Below are positions 21,950-34,194 of a DNA stretch of 64,000 nucleotides, in pieces. A program made the position numbers and the translations under genes. The notes under the pieces were generated by a model. That model was not told the DNA's origin. It searched no databases and saw only the letters and a program-made list of their open reading frames with translations. The stretch covers positions 8,308,001 through 8,372,000 of the forward strand of contig NC_134930.1 of NCBI RefSeq assembly GCF_051020765.1, in the 5' to 3' direction. Within the stretch, counting starts at the first letter, position 1. The number at the start of each line of letters is the position of its first letter. The DNA is from Lasioglossum baleicum (taxonomy: Eukaryota > Arthropoda > Insecta > Hymenoptera > Halictidae).

Positions 21950-22520
21950 AACTGGGCCTGAGACTCCTCTAACTGTTCCTGGGTCCTCCCCACCAAACTT
22001 TTGTGGAGTGTGTGAGGAGGTTGAGGAGACTAGGAGTGCAAACATAGGAGACCGTATCCTCGCAGTCACGCGAGGCAAAATACGGTAGGGGACAATGTCG
22101 CCAGATGAGGGGAGTTACGGTGTGATGATGTACCCCCTCTCTGATGACCAGAGTAGAGTAATACATAGTAGCACGTTTGCGCCGCGCACGCGCAAGGGGT
22201 ACCTTGTATTCCCCTCGAGTGCTGATTTGGACACTTTCTGGCGACTCTGGTAGGGGAAATATGAAATAGTTGATAGTAGGGGAACCGGTACAGTGGTAGT
22301 GGGTTCGTGAAGCGATAGCGAGGAAGAAGTTATCCGAGCCTGATTTAGAGCAATAAGAAGACATGCTAACAGAAACTGTAGCGATGGTAAGATGCTGGCG
22401 TAAATGAAGCATTTGTAAATGCAAAATGCAATGAAAAGACTATAACTATATCATAAATGAAAATACATGTTCTAAAGATACAGAGGTTATGTTGGTATGA
22501 AGTATGCATTTTTAGTATTT
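21950..22520. other. Balanced-composition DNA, no gene identified
   Basis: Open frames of 119 and 151 codons lie on the minus strand but show no domain. Words such as AATGTCGCCAGAT and TGGCGACTCTGG recall the edge of repeat A, so part of it may be a diverged relative. Confidence 0.3.
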
Positions 22521-22524
22521 CACC

Positions 22525-22606
22525 TCGGGTCTCGATTATCCATCGGGCCTTGATTTTAAGGGCGCTGCGTTTCTCAATTAAGCCGGTTAATCGAGGTTCC
22601 ACTGTA
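22525..22606. mobile_element. pogo/Tigger-like terminal fragment
   Basis: GGTTAATCGAGGTTCCACTG then TATA, inverted CAGTGGAACCTCGATTAACC, is typical of pogo/Tigger ends with TA target. A further TCTCGATTATCC lies at 22532. No transposase. Confidence 0.6.
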
Positions 22607-23576
22607 TATGTCATGTATTTAACAAGAGGTAATAATAATATCCTTTTACAACCACCGATTAAGATCAGCAAACCAGTAAAGTTTTATCAAATTTCTGCAG
22701 AAACATAAACACGAATTAAAAAGAATTACTGATTTTCTTCTTCTTCAAGGAATTGAGAAAGCAGACTGTTTGAGCGGATCTTCTTCGAAGAGCATTTCAC
22801 GCGTCGAGAGTTGCCTTGACAAAAAAGCTGGACGTACACAGAGAATCCACGCGGTGGGATAGCAAAGACGCTGATCGATCATGTTTAGGGTCGACTGATC
22901 CGTACGACGTAGCCGCAACGAGATATCATATACGTCGGGAAAGACGCTCCTTAAAAATCTGCGATCTAACTATCCGGAAAATGGACGATGATTCATAAGA
23001 GCAGCACACGTCGCGGCAGTAAAGACGGCTATATCTTTATACAGCGTCGGGATTTAAAGTTTACGGGAGGAACATTTTAACAGCGTAGTTCTAAGCGTTT
23101 TAATATGGATGCTTTATGCCACCACCTTCGTCTCAACTTACGAAGCGACTTTCAAGATTCTTGCTGTAAAAACTGTGTGCTCGTTTCATAATGCGAAACT
23201 CAGGATGTCTGGCGGTCGTTTAACAGAACCTACGACGAATTTATTCTCTCCTCGCTAGTTTCGGTTCACAGACGTTAGTCAATCTTTGCATTCGAGGTGT
23301 GTCGCCTGGAATTATTCAATTCTTGTTATCAATGTGAGTGACCAAATTATTAGTGCCACTTGTACGTATTGATTAAACATTTTTTATCATCTAATTCTTG
23401 ACGAAGATTTTTTATTCGTACAGTTTTCCTCTTTTTAGAAGTAAAAAATTCATTTCTTCTAAATCGACTTCGACAAGGATTGGCTTTTTTGTCAAGATCA
23501 GTGTAGTATTTAAAAATGTGCATTAAATGTACCTTCTATGTATTTTGCAGAAATGACTGTCGTGTTCGAGTTTAAG
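22607..23576. other. No feature recognised
   Basis: Short open frames only; no shared repeat. Confidence 0.35.
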
Positions 23577-24024
23577 ATATCCCAACAAAACGTCCAGTAA
23601 ACAGGAACCAAGTTCCTATTGCCATAAAAAGTTGTGAGATCAAACAAAATACGGCCAAGTTCGTTAGCTTAGAAATACCTCTTGCAATACTGAAAAAAGC
23701 GTTTGTAAAAATTAGTTGACAAGAACGCTATTTAATTTTTAAAGAGTTACATGGAGGGCTAAATTATTCAAACTTGGCCACTACCTTGCAGCTTTTATGG
23801 CCATCGGTTTAAAAAGTAATGGCTAAGTTTGAATAATTTAGCCCTCCATGTAACTCTTTAAAAATTAAATAGCGTTCTTTTAAACTAATTTTTACAAACG
23901 CTTTTTTCAGTATTGCAAGAGGTATTTCTAAGCTAACGAACTTGGTCGTATTTTCTTTAATCTCACAACTTTTTACGGCCATCGGAACTTGGCTCCTGTG
24001 TACAGGATGTTTTTGTTGGGATTT
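23577..24024. repeat. 450 bp palindrome
   Basis: Left arm 23577-23778 (ATCCCAACAAAACGTCC inward to ATTCAAACTTGGCC) mirrors the right arm 23821-24024 with high identity; the spacer is about 42 bp. GTTACATGGAGGGCTAAATT appears in both arms, inverted. Probably a fold-back MITE; no relative elsewhere in the window. Confidence 0.9.
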
Positions 24025-24814
24025 CATCAATTTTTGTTGAAATTTCATCAATTATCAAGTAAGTATCAAAGAAAAAAAAATCCTTTTCTAATCTGCAAGA
24101 CAAAATCCAAATTCAATGTATCGAAAATTAACACTCTGCCGGCGACGCTCGGATCCGTTTACCCCCTGTCGCTATAGACACTATAGACAATGCTCGGTGC
24201 AGTTCTTTTGTTTACGTTAGAGCGACTGATTTTTCATCAGTATTTGTTGCGACTTCGAAGCTAATAAAACGTATACTTATGTATGTTATGCTGCTATGTT
24301 CTATCCTACGTACCTATTTCGCAATGTTTTTTTTCAATACAACCCCTTTAAGGTGTAAAATTTCAAACTTTGATCATTATTCCTTTGAGTGTTTGTTATG
24401 GTGGACCTATGTACCAAGTTTCAAGCTTGTAGGTCAATAGGAAGTACCCAAAAGGTTTTGATGATCCGTCAGTCAGTCAGTGACAAATTTAGCGATTTTT
24501 GAGGTCCTATATCTCGGAACCTACTAATGTTGGAAGATTAATGTTTTGTCAATATTGAGACGTGATAGCATTTAACAAGTGTACGAAATTACATCTCTAC
24601 ATCTGCCTCCAGTGCCGAGTTATAAGTCTCTAAAAAACGGCCAAGTTGTTTCGTGTAAAAGGAGGTAGTGCAAGAACTTGGCTGGTGCACTACTGTGCAC
24701 CTAGATATAGGAATTAATCAACAAATTTATTTCTTTGCGTATATATAATTATTAAAATGGCTAAACATTTGGATAAACCTTTTTGTCATTTTAATAAAAT
24801 AATGTAGAATAGTC
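24025..24814. other. No gene; possible old repeat
   Basis: Includes a (GTCA)n-like run GTCAGTCAGTCAGTGAC at 24470. Nothing coding. Confidence 0.35.
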
Positions 24815-25221
24815 ACTGTTAGTCTATCCCCTCCACTGTGAGGCATACCCCGTGGGGGGGGGGGGGCAAGAAACTTCAGCTGCCTCGGTGTAAAGTGTAA
24901 ACATGCCACGTAATCCGATACCCGGACGGGTATATCGGTGTAAACCACAACTAATCCCATTAGAACACTTCTTTATTCTTCATTATTTTATTATGGGACT
25001 TGCGATAATTTATTTCTGGCATTCTTCTAATTAAAATGACACAAAACACGATATAATTTGAACTGTATTTAATGCGCTTTCGGTCGCGTGGTCCGTGTTT
25101 ACGCACGTTATCCCTTTTTACGCTCGGTACGATCGGTGAGGTTACAAAGTAATAGCCGAAACGCACGATCTAAGAAAAAGCACGGACCCGAGAGTTTTTC
25201 TTAGATCAAGGCTTTACTGTA
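24815..25221. mobile_element. TACAGTAAA element, 5' end lost
   Basis: The inside (GGGTATATCGGTGTAAACCA, TTTCTGGCATTCTTC, CGATATAATTTGAACTGTAT) matches the copies at 2541 and 31791. The right end is TTAGATCAAGGCTTTACTGT then A, inverted TACAGTAAAGCCTTGATCTA. The left TIR was not found; a run of about 14 G (24856-24869) lies near that edge. Confidence 0.8.
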
Positions 25222-25770
25222 CATTGTATTAAAAGTAGATATTGACAATTTTTTTTAACACGTTCGCTGCCAACAACGAGTTATCTCATCGTAGGTCGAA
25301 GTTTGTGTTTAGGCTGTCATAAAACATTCTATCGCAAAAACCGACTACGATATAACTCGTATAATTAATAAAGCAATTAAAAATTATCTAGATTCAATAT
25401 CTTTCCCATAAATACATGTTTTGTATTTTTATTTTACAATTAATTAAAATTTGTTGGCGTGGTGGAACCGTTTTTGAAAATGTCGCTCGGCAGCGAACGT
25501 TTTAAAAATATTTGTTGAATTTCTGTTATTCTTCAACTACTTAAAGATATATAGCGTCCCTTAAACGTCCCAAAATATTGTTATATAGAAAGTATTTACA
25601 ACGATCCGAAGTTGCAACGAAACAGATTTCTTAGCTAGAAGCTATCTTGAAGCCTGTTTACTTGTTCCTTTAGAAATAAAATTACTCCTCATCACCGGTG
25701 ACTGTAGCATCTTTTTACAAGCCAACAAAACTGTCTCTCGAGCTAATAAAAACCTGCCAGCCCGCCTCGA
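25222..25770. other. No feature recognised
   Basis: AT-rich; CACGTTCGCTGCCAACAACG at 25259 and its rough inverted counterpart GGCAGCGAACGTTTT at 25490 suggest a decayed inverted-repeat element of about 240 bp. Confidence 0.35.
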
Positions 25771-26310
25771 CAAAACAATCTAAATTTACCGACGCGACTG
25801 TCAGCCAGGCGCAGATGTTATTTGACTCAAGATGGAATTGCATTTGCGCCCTGTAGCCGGTGTAAGGCAACCGAGTAGAAAGCATATTAAATTTCTAGAA
25901 ATCCGTTTCGGGGAAACAAAAATGCCGCGCGGAGTTGCGAGCGTGCCGCCGACCCGGTGAAAGAAGAATTCGCGATAAATCTTACAGTCTGTTGCGACAG
26001 ATCCGCCGCGCCGGTACACAGGATCTGGTTTCATTTTCCGTTTTACGGGGCGGAATACGCGCGGGAACGGGTTGTGCACGGTCGCACCGTGGGGTGCAAG
26101 CGAGCGACGATTTGTATTCGTCAAAGAATTCGGAGGTCACGCCGAGCTTCCTAGAATATTACCAGGCGAAGACGCGCCCCTGGAAACTTCAGCCTCGTTA
26201 TCATTCATCATATTAATAAACCAACCTCTCGCCTTACCATTTTACTCCCCGTCTCTTCAGCGAACGATCGCTGGCAAAATTTGCTCGTGGATAGTTCATT
26301 AGACAATGTT
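25771..26310. other. GC-rich island, no gene identified
   Basis: CpG-rich, with frames of 76-107 codons overlapping on both strands. No recognisable domain. Confidence 0.3.
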
Positions 26311-26520
26311 AATCTTTTCTGGCCGATAGAAGGGAGGTTAAGGAAGTATTCTAGTGAGAAAAACAAGACTAACACATGCATATTTTCGTATATCGAAAGT
26401 AATGCATTTTAGAATAATCCCCCCAAAATTTTATATTTAGAATGTTGGCTGGATGGATGATTGTACCAATCGAATACGAATTTTGCATATCTCTTCAGTG
26501 TATACTGGATTTCTCATATT

Positions 26521-26723
26521 CAGGGTTCCTGAAGTCATTTGTTGTGGCTTTTTCCTTTGCGAAAATGTTCTTCACGGGTTGTTAAAGAGTTTTTTCGTTA
26601 ATAACTTCTTATCCAAACTGCGGAGAACATTTTCAGAAAGGAAAAAGTTACAAGTTACTTCAGACGACCTCAGGAATCACACAGCTCGAGAAAGTACGAC
26701 ATTTTTGGGACACCCTGTATATG
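26521..26723. mobile_element. MITE family E, left-truncated copy
   Basis: The right end AGTACGACATTTTTGGGACA then CCCTGTAT matches the family TIR. Inside, AAAATGTTCTTCACGG and GAGAACATTTTCAGAAAGGA form the usual inverted pair. The left end is diverged. Confidence 0.7.
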
Positions 26724-26952
26724 TGGGAATGAAAATCGTTTTTGGAGTCGTTGTTTTCAGTCATTTTCGCCATACATGGCAATCGTTGGTAAAACAATCT
26801 TGCTAAAATATATTTTTTAAAATTTTAATAACCTCGTAAAAACAGAAGAAGTCGCATGAATCAAAACTCCGTATTTAATTCAGCCTTTTGTTAGATTTTG
26901 TTAGATTGTAGCGAAATTTAATTACTTTTCAATGAAAAAGTTTGTAAGTCAC

Positions 26953-27158
26953 TAGACTGCGGATCTGCATACAAAATAAAAAATGTTTGTATTGATTGCA
27001 AGACGCAAGAGCCAAATAAAGTTTTTTTTCTTCTTTTAATTGGCTGATTAAGCTGAAGCCTGTACGCGCGCGCGCTGATGTCTTTAAATCTTTTTATGTC
27101 CACTGCTTTAAATTGTGCTTATCCATTTTTGTCATAAATGCATAAAATCCGCAGTCCA
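26953..27158. mobile_element. TAGACTGCGG MITE, copy 2
   Basis: TAGACTGCGGATCTGCATAC to AAATCCGCAGTCCA, 206 bp, internal sequence as in copy 1 with GCGCGCGC inserted near 27065. Confidence 0.85.
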
Positions 27159-27636
27159 GTGTGAATAACTTTTACTGAATTTCTATGAAAAGAATTGTAA
27201 AGTAGACTAAAGAAAACACTTGCTACATTACAACAGTCTCTTGATGAGAATTTTACTCACGTTTGCCTAACCGTATCAAGGTCACCTCTAGTCACTGTTG
27301 AAGTTCCCCTTTCGGTCTTGCCCTTTAGATCTGGCGTTATCGAATTTATATGCTTGCCGTACACCCAGACTATCGACAATGGAGTGAGAAAGGAATTATC
27401 CCTTTCTTCTAATTCCATAGACAGGTGCAGCAGACTGGACTGAAAGGGCAAGGTGGTATCTATAGAAAGATTAATGTTTACCGACCCTTTTGGGACGTTT
27501 TCTTAGCCATGAACCGCTCTATCAGAGGGGTTAATCTCCCTTGACCTTGGCCGGCTAGACGCTGTTCAGTCCACCGATGATAAAAGTCAAGCTATAGGTT
27601 CCAATGCACAAGATGAAATATAATGGTAGACGACAG
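27159..27636. other. No feature recognised
   Basis: A 64-codon minus-strand frame (27257-27451) is not recognisable. Confidence 0.35.
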
Positions 27637-27770
27637 TACAGTAGGGCGTCAATTATCCAGCTGGATATCCGTAACAGAGATTACCTCCATGACAAAAAGA
27701 GCGTCGATTATCCAAACTAATTGGGACCGAGGTGGTTCGGTAAATCGAATTGTGCGGATAACACAGTCCA
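27637..27770. mobile_element. pogo/Tigger-like left end
   Basis: TACAGTAGGGCGTCAATTAT then CC starts at a TA and resembles the pogo/Tigger class; GTCGATTATCC recurs at 27705. It runs directly into the palindrome arm that follows. Confidence 0.5.
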
Positions 27771-27771
27771 A

Positions 27772-28040
27772 CAAATTTCAACTTTTTTTTTATGTTCCAC
27801 AATTACTGTTGGGTGGCTCCTATAGAGTTTTCTGCGCTGATTCCGAATCTGTACTTAATTTTTCTCCTTGACGCACAGTTTCTGAGAAACATGGCTTTGA
27901 AAAAAAAAATATTTTTCAACTTTTAACAAATATTGTGATATTTTTATAAAAGTTCTTTACAGCAATAGATTCTGTAGACTTTCCCGAATACAGTGATATC
28001 TAACATTAATACATTATGATTGTTTAAACATGTTTAAACA
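27772..28040. repeat. Single-arm copy of palindrome family M
   Basis: CAATTACTGTTGGGTGGCTC, CTGCGCTGATTCCGAATCTG and GACTTTCCCGAATACAGTGA follow the order of the arms at 19.9-20.7 kb. There is no second arm here. Confidence 0.8.
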
Positions 28041-28044
28041 TGTG

Positions 28045-28350
28045 CAAAGTGGGTCAGTGGAGTGGAGATCAGTCAGAGGGGGAACACGTAGTTGAGTGGG
28101 GACGCTGAACGCGAAGACGTACTACGTCACGCGGCGGGGGGGGGGTTGCAACGGTTCAATTTATTAATAATTTATATCTCCTAAACGCATAGGCTTTAAA
28201 AAAAAAATTTTTTTTAAATATTGCATTGTCATCCAGTTCTGAGCTATGTTTAAAATTTCAAGTCTCTAGCTCATCGGGAAGTTAGTATAAAATCAATTGC
28301 AAAATTTGTACCGAACAAACAGACAGACAGACAGACGAGAAAGCGAGCTA
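28045..28350 (+). repeat. Dispersed repeat J with CAGA tail
   Basis: It shares GACAATGCAATATT-type sequence, AGCTCAGAACTGGATGACAA (inverted) and the purine-rich block with 51955-52195 in reverse complement. It ends in a short CAGACAGACAGACAGA run followed by AGCGAGCTAATAAAAACG. A run of about 10 G lies at 28136. The tail hints at a retroelement 3' end, which is unproven. Confidence 0.65.
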
Positions 28351-28436
28351 ATAAAAACGTGGTAAAATGTGTGAGATCTTATCCTTTGGTCCGCTTTATT
28401 GGTGATCCACTCGCATAGATTTCTACATAATGGACG

Positions 28437-28970
28437 GTGGAGAGTAGCTTTCTCCTGGAAATTATCGCTCGATTCTTTACAGACCATCTGGTCGTTAGTT
28501 ATGGAACAACCTGTAGATCGACACTCTCATTTCGCAACAAACTGGATCTCCGACTGCCGTGGTCGGATCGTAACTCTGTCTTTAAAGGGAACAGACGAAA
28601 AATGCGAGAGTGGATGAATAAGATCGAAAGCCCTCGGGGTGCCAGCGAGGATAAGTTATCGGTGGCTGGAATAAAAACGGGTATAGAAGTGCCCCTCGAT
28701 CAATCCTTCGACATCAAAGAAGTAGACGCTTCTGTCGTAAGAAGACAATATTCGCGAATGCGGGGGCGTGACGTCGATTTAGCAGGGAACTACAAATATG
28801 GAAACCATTGGGGATACAACACTCGCAGAGACATTTGTCGCCTCTGCAAAATCACGGTATTATTCTCGTCACATTTTGAAACTACCACTCGTGGCAAAAA
28901 TTATTCGATAAAAAGTGCCTACAATCACTATAATTATTCATATTTTCAACGTGGAAAATATTTCCGCTAA
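28437..28970 (+). CDS. Unidentified open reading frame (doubtful)
   Basis: An open frame of 177 codons, the first ATG only at about 28602, leaving 122 codons. It begins with a GTG, which is not an expected start in insects. The part KIESPRGASEDKLSVAGIKT then PLDQSFDIKEVDASVVRRQ looks protein-like; the C-terminal third is low quality (YNHYNYSYFQRGKYF). No domain, signal peptide or membrane segment is visible. It may be an exon fragment, a decayed transposon gene or chance. Confidence 0.15.
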   Translation: MESSFLLEIIARFFTDHLVVSYGTTCRSTLSFRNKLDLRLPWSDRNSVFKGNRRKMREWMNKIESPRGASEDKLSVAGIKTGIEVPLDQSFDIKEVDASVVRRQYSRMRGRDVDLAGNYKYGNHWGYNTRRDICRLCKITVLFSSHFETTTRGKNYSIKSAYNHYNYSYFQRGKYFR

Positions 28971-31460
28971 CAATAAAAGCAAATGCAATGGTAAAACTGG
29001 TCATACATAAAGAAACTATTAATGTAGAAATGAATGTTTATTACAGAATGAGCAAATTGCACACTGATTTAAGAAAGGGTTTAATCATCCCCACGCATTC
29101 AGAACATTTTCTTGGCAATGTCTATAGTCATCTCCACCGTTAAAAATATTAAATAGTGTTCTAATACTTTGTCACATTACGTCAATGTCTTCATCATATC
29201 AACATAGTGATAGTTCATTATTTCATATTTGGTAAAAAGGCAAAAGAATTTATCGTTTTATTGATATTTTTCCAAAATATTAACTCCTATTGTATAATAT
29301 TATATATAATTTAATAAATAATTAATTCAAATAAATAGTTATTGAGTTTTGTTAAAAATTCTATTCGAACTCCTATTGTATATAATTGAATAAATAATTC
29401 ATTCAAATAAATAATTATTTAGTTTTCTTAAAAATTCTGTTCGAACTTCAATTCTTATTTAAGAAAATATGTGTATTTACCCCTATCGAATTTTTATGAG
29501 ACTAAATGTTACACTAAGGTGTGTTTCTTTTCAAACCAGCTTTGTAGAATGAATTATTTTCTTAAATATTACTTACTAATAAATAGCAGTTACGATGATT
29601 TAATATCGTTGTAACATTATTCATTGAGTCATATTCAGTGTCTGCAACAATGACTGTTGCAGTAAAATTTATATTTACATATATCCCAAAAGTCTTCTAA
29701 ATTTTATAATGTTCTACAAATTAAAATATTTACTTTCAAGAACTTATAGAATAAAAACGTTTTTTAGAAAAGTACTGTGGTGCATGTTTTAAATAGAACC
29801 TATTTTTTCATGTCACAACGGAGCGGCTAACAATCAGAAAAGCTGGTCAATAAAGGTTTATGCGAACTTAACAGGGTATTTCGTTCAACACAACCCACCG
29901 GTTTGTGTAATTTAAATGATTACAAGGAGCCAATCAAAAGAAAACGATTTTTTATGAAAGTCGTTCCTGTTTTTCATTTAACATCCGAGATTTTTACATA
30001 TATGGACATAGTCTTTTTCGTTATATGTTGCGGCTTACATTATTGTGCACTCATAAATGTATAATGAGGTGGCCTTCAAAAGTTACTCTACAATTTCATT
30101 TGTAATTTTAATATTTAAATTTGAAATTAAACTGACTTTGTAAATTTTGCATTAGCTTGAAATTTATGTTCATAATGAAATTTTGAGCTTCAAAAATTTG
30201 TTTCGTGCCACGATAGCTAGAGAAAATAAAAAGGTGGTCTGTTCTAAGTGAAACCCTCTGTATGCAAAGTACTTTGGATTTATCTTGGCAATGTGTAAGA
30301 GCACAATCTACAAGCAAAAATATGAAGAAAATATTAACAGTAAACGTTGAAAACGTTTTGTAAACGTTGTAGTATTAATTTTAAATCGACTATCATTCTT
30401 TTTTATATTTACCAAGCTTGTGATAAATTCCCGAGAAATAATTAGTGGTCATTACATCTTACTTTTATTACAATGGATTTCCTAATTGATGACAAATATT
30501 ATTTCTTTACAAATCAATCTACAATTACTATTTTAAGTAAATATTAACTAAAATATGTGCATACGTAAAGCAAATCAAGAATGAAGAAAAGTTAGCATAA
30601 AAAAATGCAAGCCAACTGATGAGATTCCCATGCCTTCGTTAGATTATGCATGCGAAATATTTAAATCAGTAACTGTACTTTAAGTTTCGACACCGTAAGT
30701 GGCCGGGAACTTTTACCAGCCACGAGAGCAATTAATTTGGGACGGTGAACTATCGGAAACGTATTGAAACTTCCAGAACTGTTGTATATTCGTTTACATA
30801 TTAAGTCCACGTCAACCTACTTGTAAATTGTGCCCTGTGTTTTTCATGCTCGTAACAAATTAACTTTTTAATCCTCTTCAGGCTTTCTAATAACCTTGTC
30901 TGCCTCATAATACCGTAGGGAACTCTTGCATATACTGCATAGTTTCTTACACCGTATTTCATGTCGTGAACATTTTTTATCCTTTGTTCGAGAAAGATAA
31001 AGCATTGCTCCATTTGGCACTTAAATTAAAAAAGTGCTTATAACGTGTGGTAATTTAAACTAATTTATAAAAGCAGATTATCCTGTGCGTATATCGATTA
31101 TCGGACATATTACACAGTTGGTAGAAGAATTTCAAATTATTATTACTGACTAATATTGTTCCGGTTATTCATGATATTAATTTATAACATCATCCATATA
31201 TGTTGATTATTTTGTGTATTTATGGCATGTGCAAATTTGGAAAATATAAATTATTGTCTGCGAGAATAATTTATGTTGCACGAACAATATTCGTAGTTTA
31301 TTTTTAGCACAAGAAATCTTTTAGTCAATGTTTTAGTCAAAATATATAATAGAATACAATAAACAAGATTCACTGTACATTTCATGCAAAATGAAAAGAA
31401 TTTTGAGAAATACCATTTGCCCGTAAAAAATAAGAATCATTTTACGTTTGTAAGACAACA
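28971..31460. other. AT-rich DNA without a recognised gene
   Basis: Apart from the tandem repeat at 29281-29455 I see only short open frames and no inverted repeats of note. Confidence 0.4.
29281..29455. repeat. Two-unit AT-rich tandem repeat
   Basis: AACTCCTATTGTATA recurs about 90 bp apart, followed in both units by TTCAAATAAATA and TTAAAAATTCTRTTCGAACT. Confidence 0.8.
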
Positions 31461-31467
31461 TAATATG

Positions 31468-31735
31468 TACACTCCTCAAAAGAATTAAGGGATCACTTAT
31501 GCGAACCCGAAAAATTGCTCCCACTTTACGTGATCATAACTCCGTCAAAAATTGCCATATCGATATTGTTAATGGTTTGAAAGCTTGAAGCCTCTAGTTT
31601 CAGAAGCTCTGTTTCAAATTGTTGCTATGTTGATGTATACTGGTACAGCAATTTTTGACAGAGTTATGATCACGTAAAGCGGGATCAATTTTTCGGGTTC
31701 GCAGAAGTGATCCCTTAATTCTTTTGAGGAGTGTA
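31468..31735. mobile_element. TACACTCCTC MITE (family H), complete palindromic copy
   Basis: The ends are TACACTCCTCAAAAGAATTA and its perfect inverted partner at 31716-31735; arms of about 95 bp continue with GGGATCACTTATGCGAACCC against GGGTTCGCAGAAGTGATCCC. TA at both edges suggests a Tc/mariner-type target. Partial copies: 13616 and 54103. Confidence 0.92.
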
Positions 31736-31790
31736 TATTTCTTTTATCATAATCTTTAACCTCAAAAGAAGATAAACTCAGTAATGCGAT

Positions 31791-32209
31791 TACAGTAAAG
31801 TCTTGATCTAAGAAAACGATAGCTTCAGGGTCTAAGACACACAATTGCCTTTTCCTACCACCGTAGACCATCTCGTACTGCCTCAGTTGCCGAGCAATGT
31901 GAAGTGTAAACTGTAAAAATGCCGCGGAATCCGATACGGGGTTGGGTACATCAGTGTGAACCACTGCTAATCTGTTCATGGGACTTTCATCAACTTATTT
32001 CTGGCAGTTTTCTAATTAAAATGACACTAAACGCGATATAATTTGAACTGTATTTAGTGGTTTAATTGGCGGTATACAGTAAGTTTTAGACCACGCTGCC
32101 CTTTTCTACATTCAGCGCGGTCGGCAAAGTCACAAAACAATACTACAACAACACGATCTAAGAAACAGCATGGTACCGAGGGATTTTCTTATATCAAGAC
32201 TTTTCTGTA
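31791..32209. mobile_element. TACAGTAAA element, complete copy
   Basis: A 419 bp copy with TIRs TACAGTAAAGTCTTGATCTA and, inverted, TACAGAAAAGTCTTGATATA. The inside matches the other copies (CATCAGTGTGAACCACTGCT, TTTCTGGCAGTTTTCTAATT). Confidence 0.9.
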
Positions 32210-33629
32210 CATGCTTTAAATCGATTATTTGATATCACAATAATGCGATTTGTTTCTGCGTTTTCTCAATAACGTTTATTTGTGTTCGAAACATATTGGT
32301 CATCAAATCGCAGATAACAGTGCAATAAACCAAATTGCATTGCAGTATCAGATGAAAATATTCGTGACAGTAAAATATTCGATTTCAATAATTGATGGAA
32401 TTTATCGGGATTATAATTAGCATTCTTAATGGGGCATACCAAATCTCCGATTCCAGTTTCCGCAGAGTCCTCTTTAAAACCCGCTATTTTTATAAAAATA
32501 CTATTCGACGTTACTTTAAAAACAAGATTAACAATGGAAGATGACTGTCAACGGTTTATTCTTCCTCTTGGAGCTGTGTACAAAAGTTTAAACAAAGCCA
32601 AGAACGAAAACTAATACAAATGAATCATCTTCAACTCATTAGACCTTCGGCAAACAGCGGCAGCGAGTATCAAATTCCATGCAAGTCCACTCGCGGCGAT
32701 ACTTAACACCGTGCTAACAGAAAAGCACACAGGCACCGGGCAAAATTTGCCTTTCATTACCGCGGACGATCAAACACCATCAATCCTCCGTTCCCCCGAA
32801 CACGGTGGTCTCTCTGTCCGCAAAGGAATTCCAATAACCGGACGATTTGCACACTAAAAACTTTCATTCCCGCGATTTCACCCCTCGGAGTTAGCATCGG
32901 ACACGCGTGAACTTTTCAGCCACCGCCATTGGGGGTCCAGATGATCAACATGATCCGGCAATGTCCGTTGTAGATACTGCTGTCTGGTTTCCCCAGATTT
33001 GTCCTAAGTTTTATGACGCACAAAATGTCTAATTCTAGCTGGACAAAAATAATTTTTCTCAATTATTGAAAAACATATTTAATTGAGAAAATATATTATT
33101 AGACGTATTGAACCACGCAATTCTAACAATTATATCTCATTATTTCCATTTTTTATCCATTAACGACTAGTTGAATGTTCCGAAACTGCGGTGAATTTTT
33201 GTGTTGTGCATTGAAAAATGGAAAGTAAGTACATATTAAACTAATTTATATTTTCTCGTTATAGTTTAAAACTAAAAGGAGGAAGTAAATAAAATGAACC
33301 ATAATCAAACGCGTCTTTTTTTATGAATGAGTTAATAAAGTAAGGTTATACTTTGACTCTCAAGCATATTCAAGCTGCAAATTTTATCTATATGAATTAC
33401 TTAACAATGTCGAAGAAAAATTAGCTCCTATAACCTGCTACTTAGTGACAAATCCGATCCGATTAGATCGCTTAATTATAGTTTGTAATACGGATATATA
33501 TTATATGTATGTAACTAAGATACTATAATTTGTAAGCAGCCTTTATGCATGATGTAAGCAGTTATGCTTAAGTGTGATATGTGCCACTTGAGGCGCTGCT
33601 GTGTGGATGAGTGTGTACGTGCGAGAGCC
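32210..33629. other. No gene recognised; one shared end-like block
   Basis: TTCCCCAGATTTGTCCTAAG at about 32991 resembles CCCCAGGATTTGTCCTACG at 41211. Otherwise nothing is shared. Confidence 0.4.
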
Positions 33630-33735
33630 GTTGGCCGTTTAGTCGGTCTTAGTCAGTCAGTCTTAGTCAGTCGATCTTAGTTAGTCGGTCTTAGTTAGCC
33701 TTAGCCTTTAGTCAGTCTTAGTCTTTAGTCTGTTT
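33630..33735. repeat. Degenerate (TTAGTCAGTC)n simple repeat
   Basis: Runs of GTCTTAGTCAGTCAGTCTTA with variants TTAGTTAGTC and TTAGCC. Confidence 0.85.
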
Positions 33736-33818
33736 AATAAATGTTTGAACGCTCTTTACTGTTTAATAAATGTTTGAACGCCCTTTACAGTTTCATAAAT
33801 GTTTGAACGCCCCTTACA
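33733..33818. repeat. Three tandem 29 bp units
   Basis: GTTTAATAAATGTTTGAACG plus CYCTTTACW is repeated three times, each unit holding AATAAA or ATAAAT. Together with the preceding segment it could be the 3' part of a retroelement LTR, which is not established. Confidence 0.85.
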
Positions 33819-34194
33819 AATTATAATGTTTAAAAAAAAAAGTAATCATATTAAAGTCATTTTCTTATATTCATAGACTTTACCTTCTATAAGTAAGAAA
33901 TATAGAAATATAAGAAAAATATCCTTTTGTTACAATCTTTATGTTCAATTCCTTTATAACAAAAAATAAATATCATAATAGTAATTATAAAGTATCAAGA
34001 GGAAATAAATTATTCAAAAATAATTTTGTCCACCTAAAATCGAAATATTACCACTGTGTGACGTCCTAGCACGTTCAGAGGAGTTTTTTTTTTGCAATAT
34101 TCGGGACTTTCCGACTACCTGAAAATATGCTATGTTTTCGGGAATTTCTTAAAAGTGTAATTGATAAATGAAAAATTCCAGTTTCACAGTGAAA

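Noticed and set aside
21719..22424. Minus-strand frames of 119 and 151 codons as a two-exon gene.
   Set aside because: The first overlaps the TTGTCCG element and repeat A, so it is repeat-derived; the second has no recognisable domain.
26918..27103. Small conserved protein shared with 40523-40741 (similar peptides on the minus strand).
   Set aside because: The similarity comes from the TAGACTGCGG MITE present at both places; there is no start or domain.
33630..33735. CRISPR-like array.
   Set aside because: Direct repeats are short and contiguous without unique spacers; this is a simple repeat in a eukaryotic genome.
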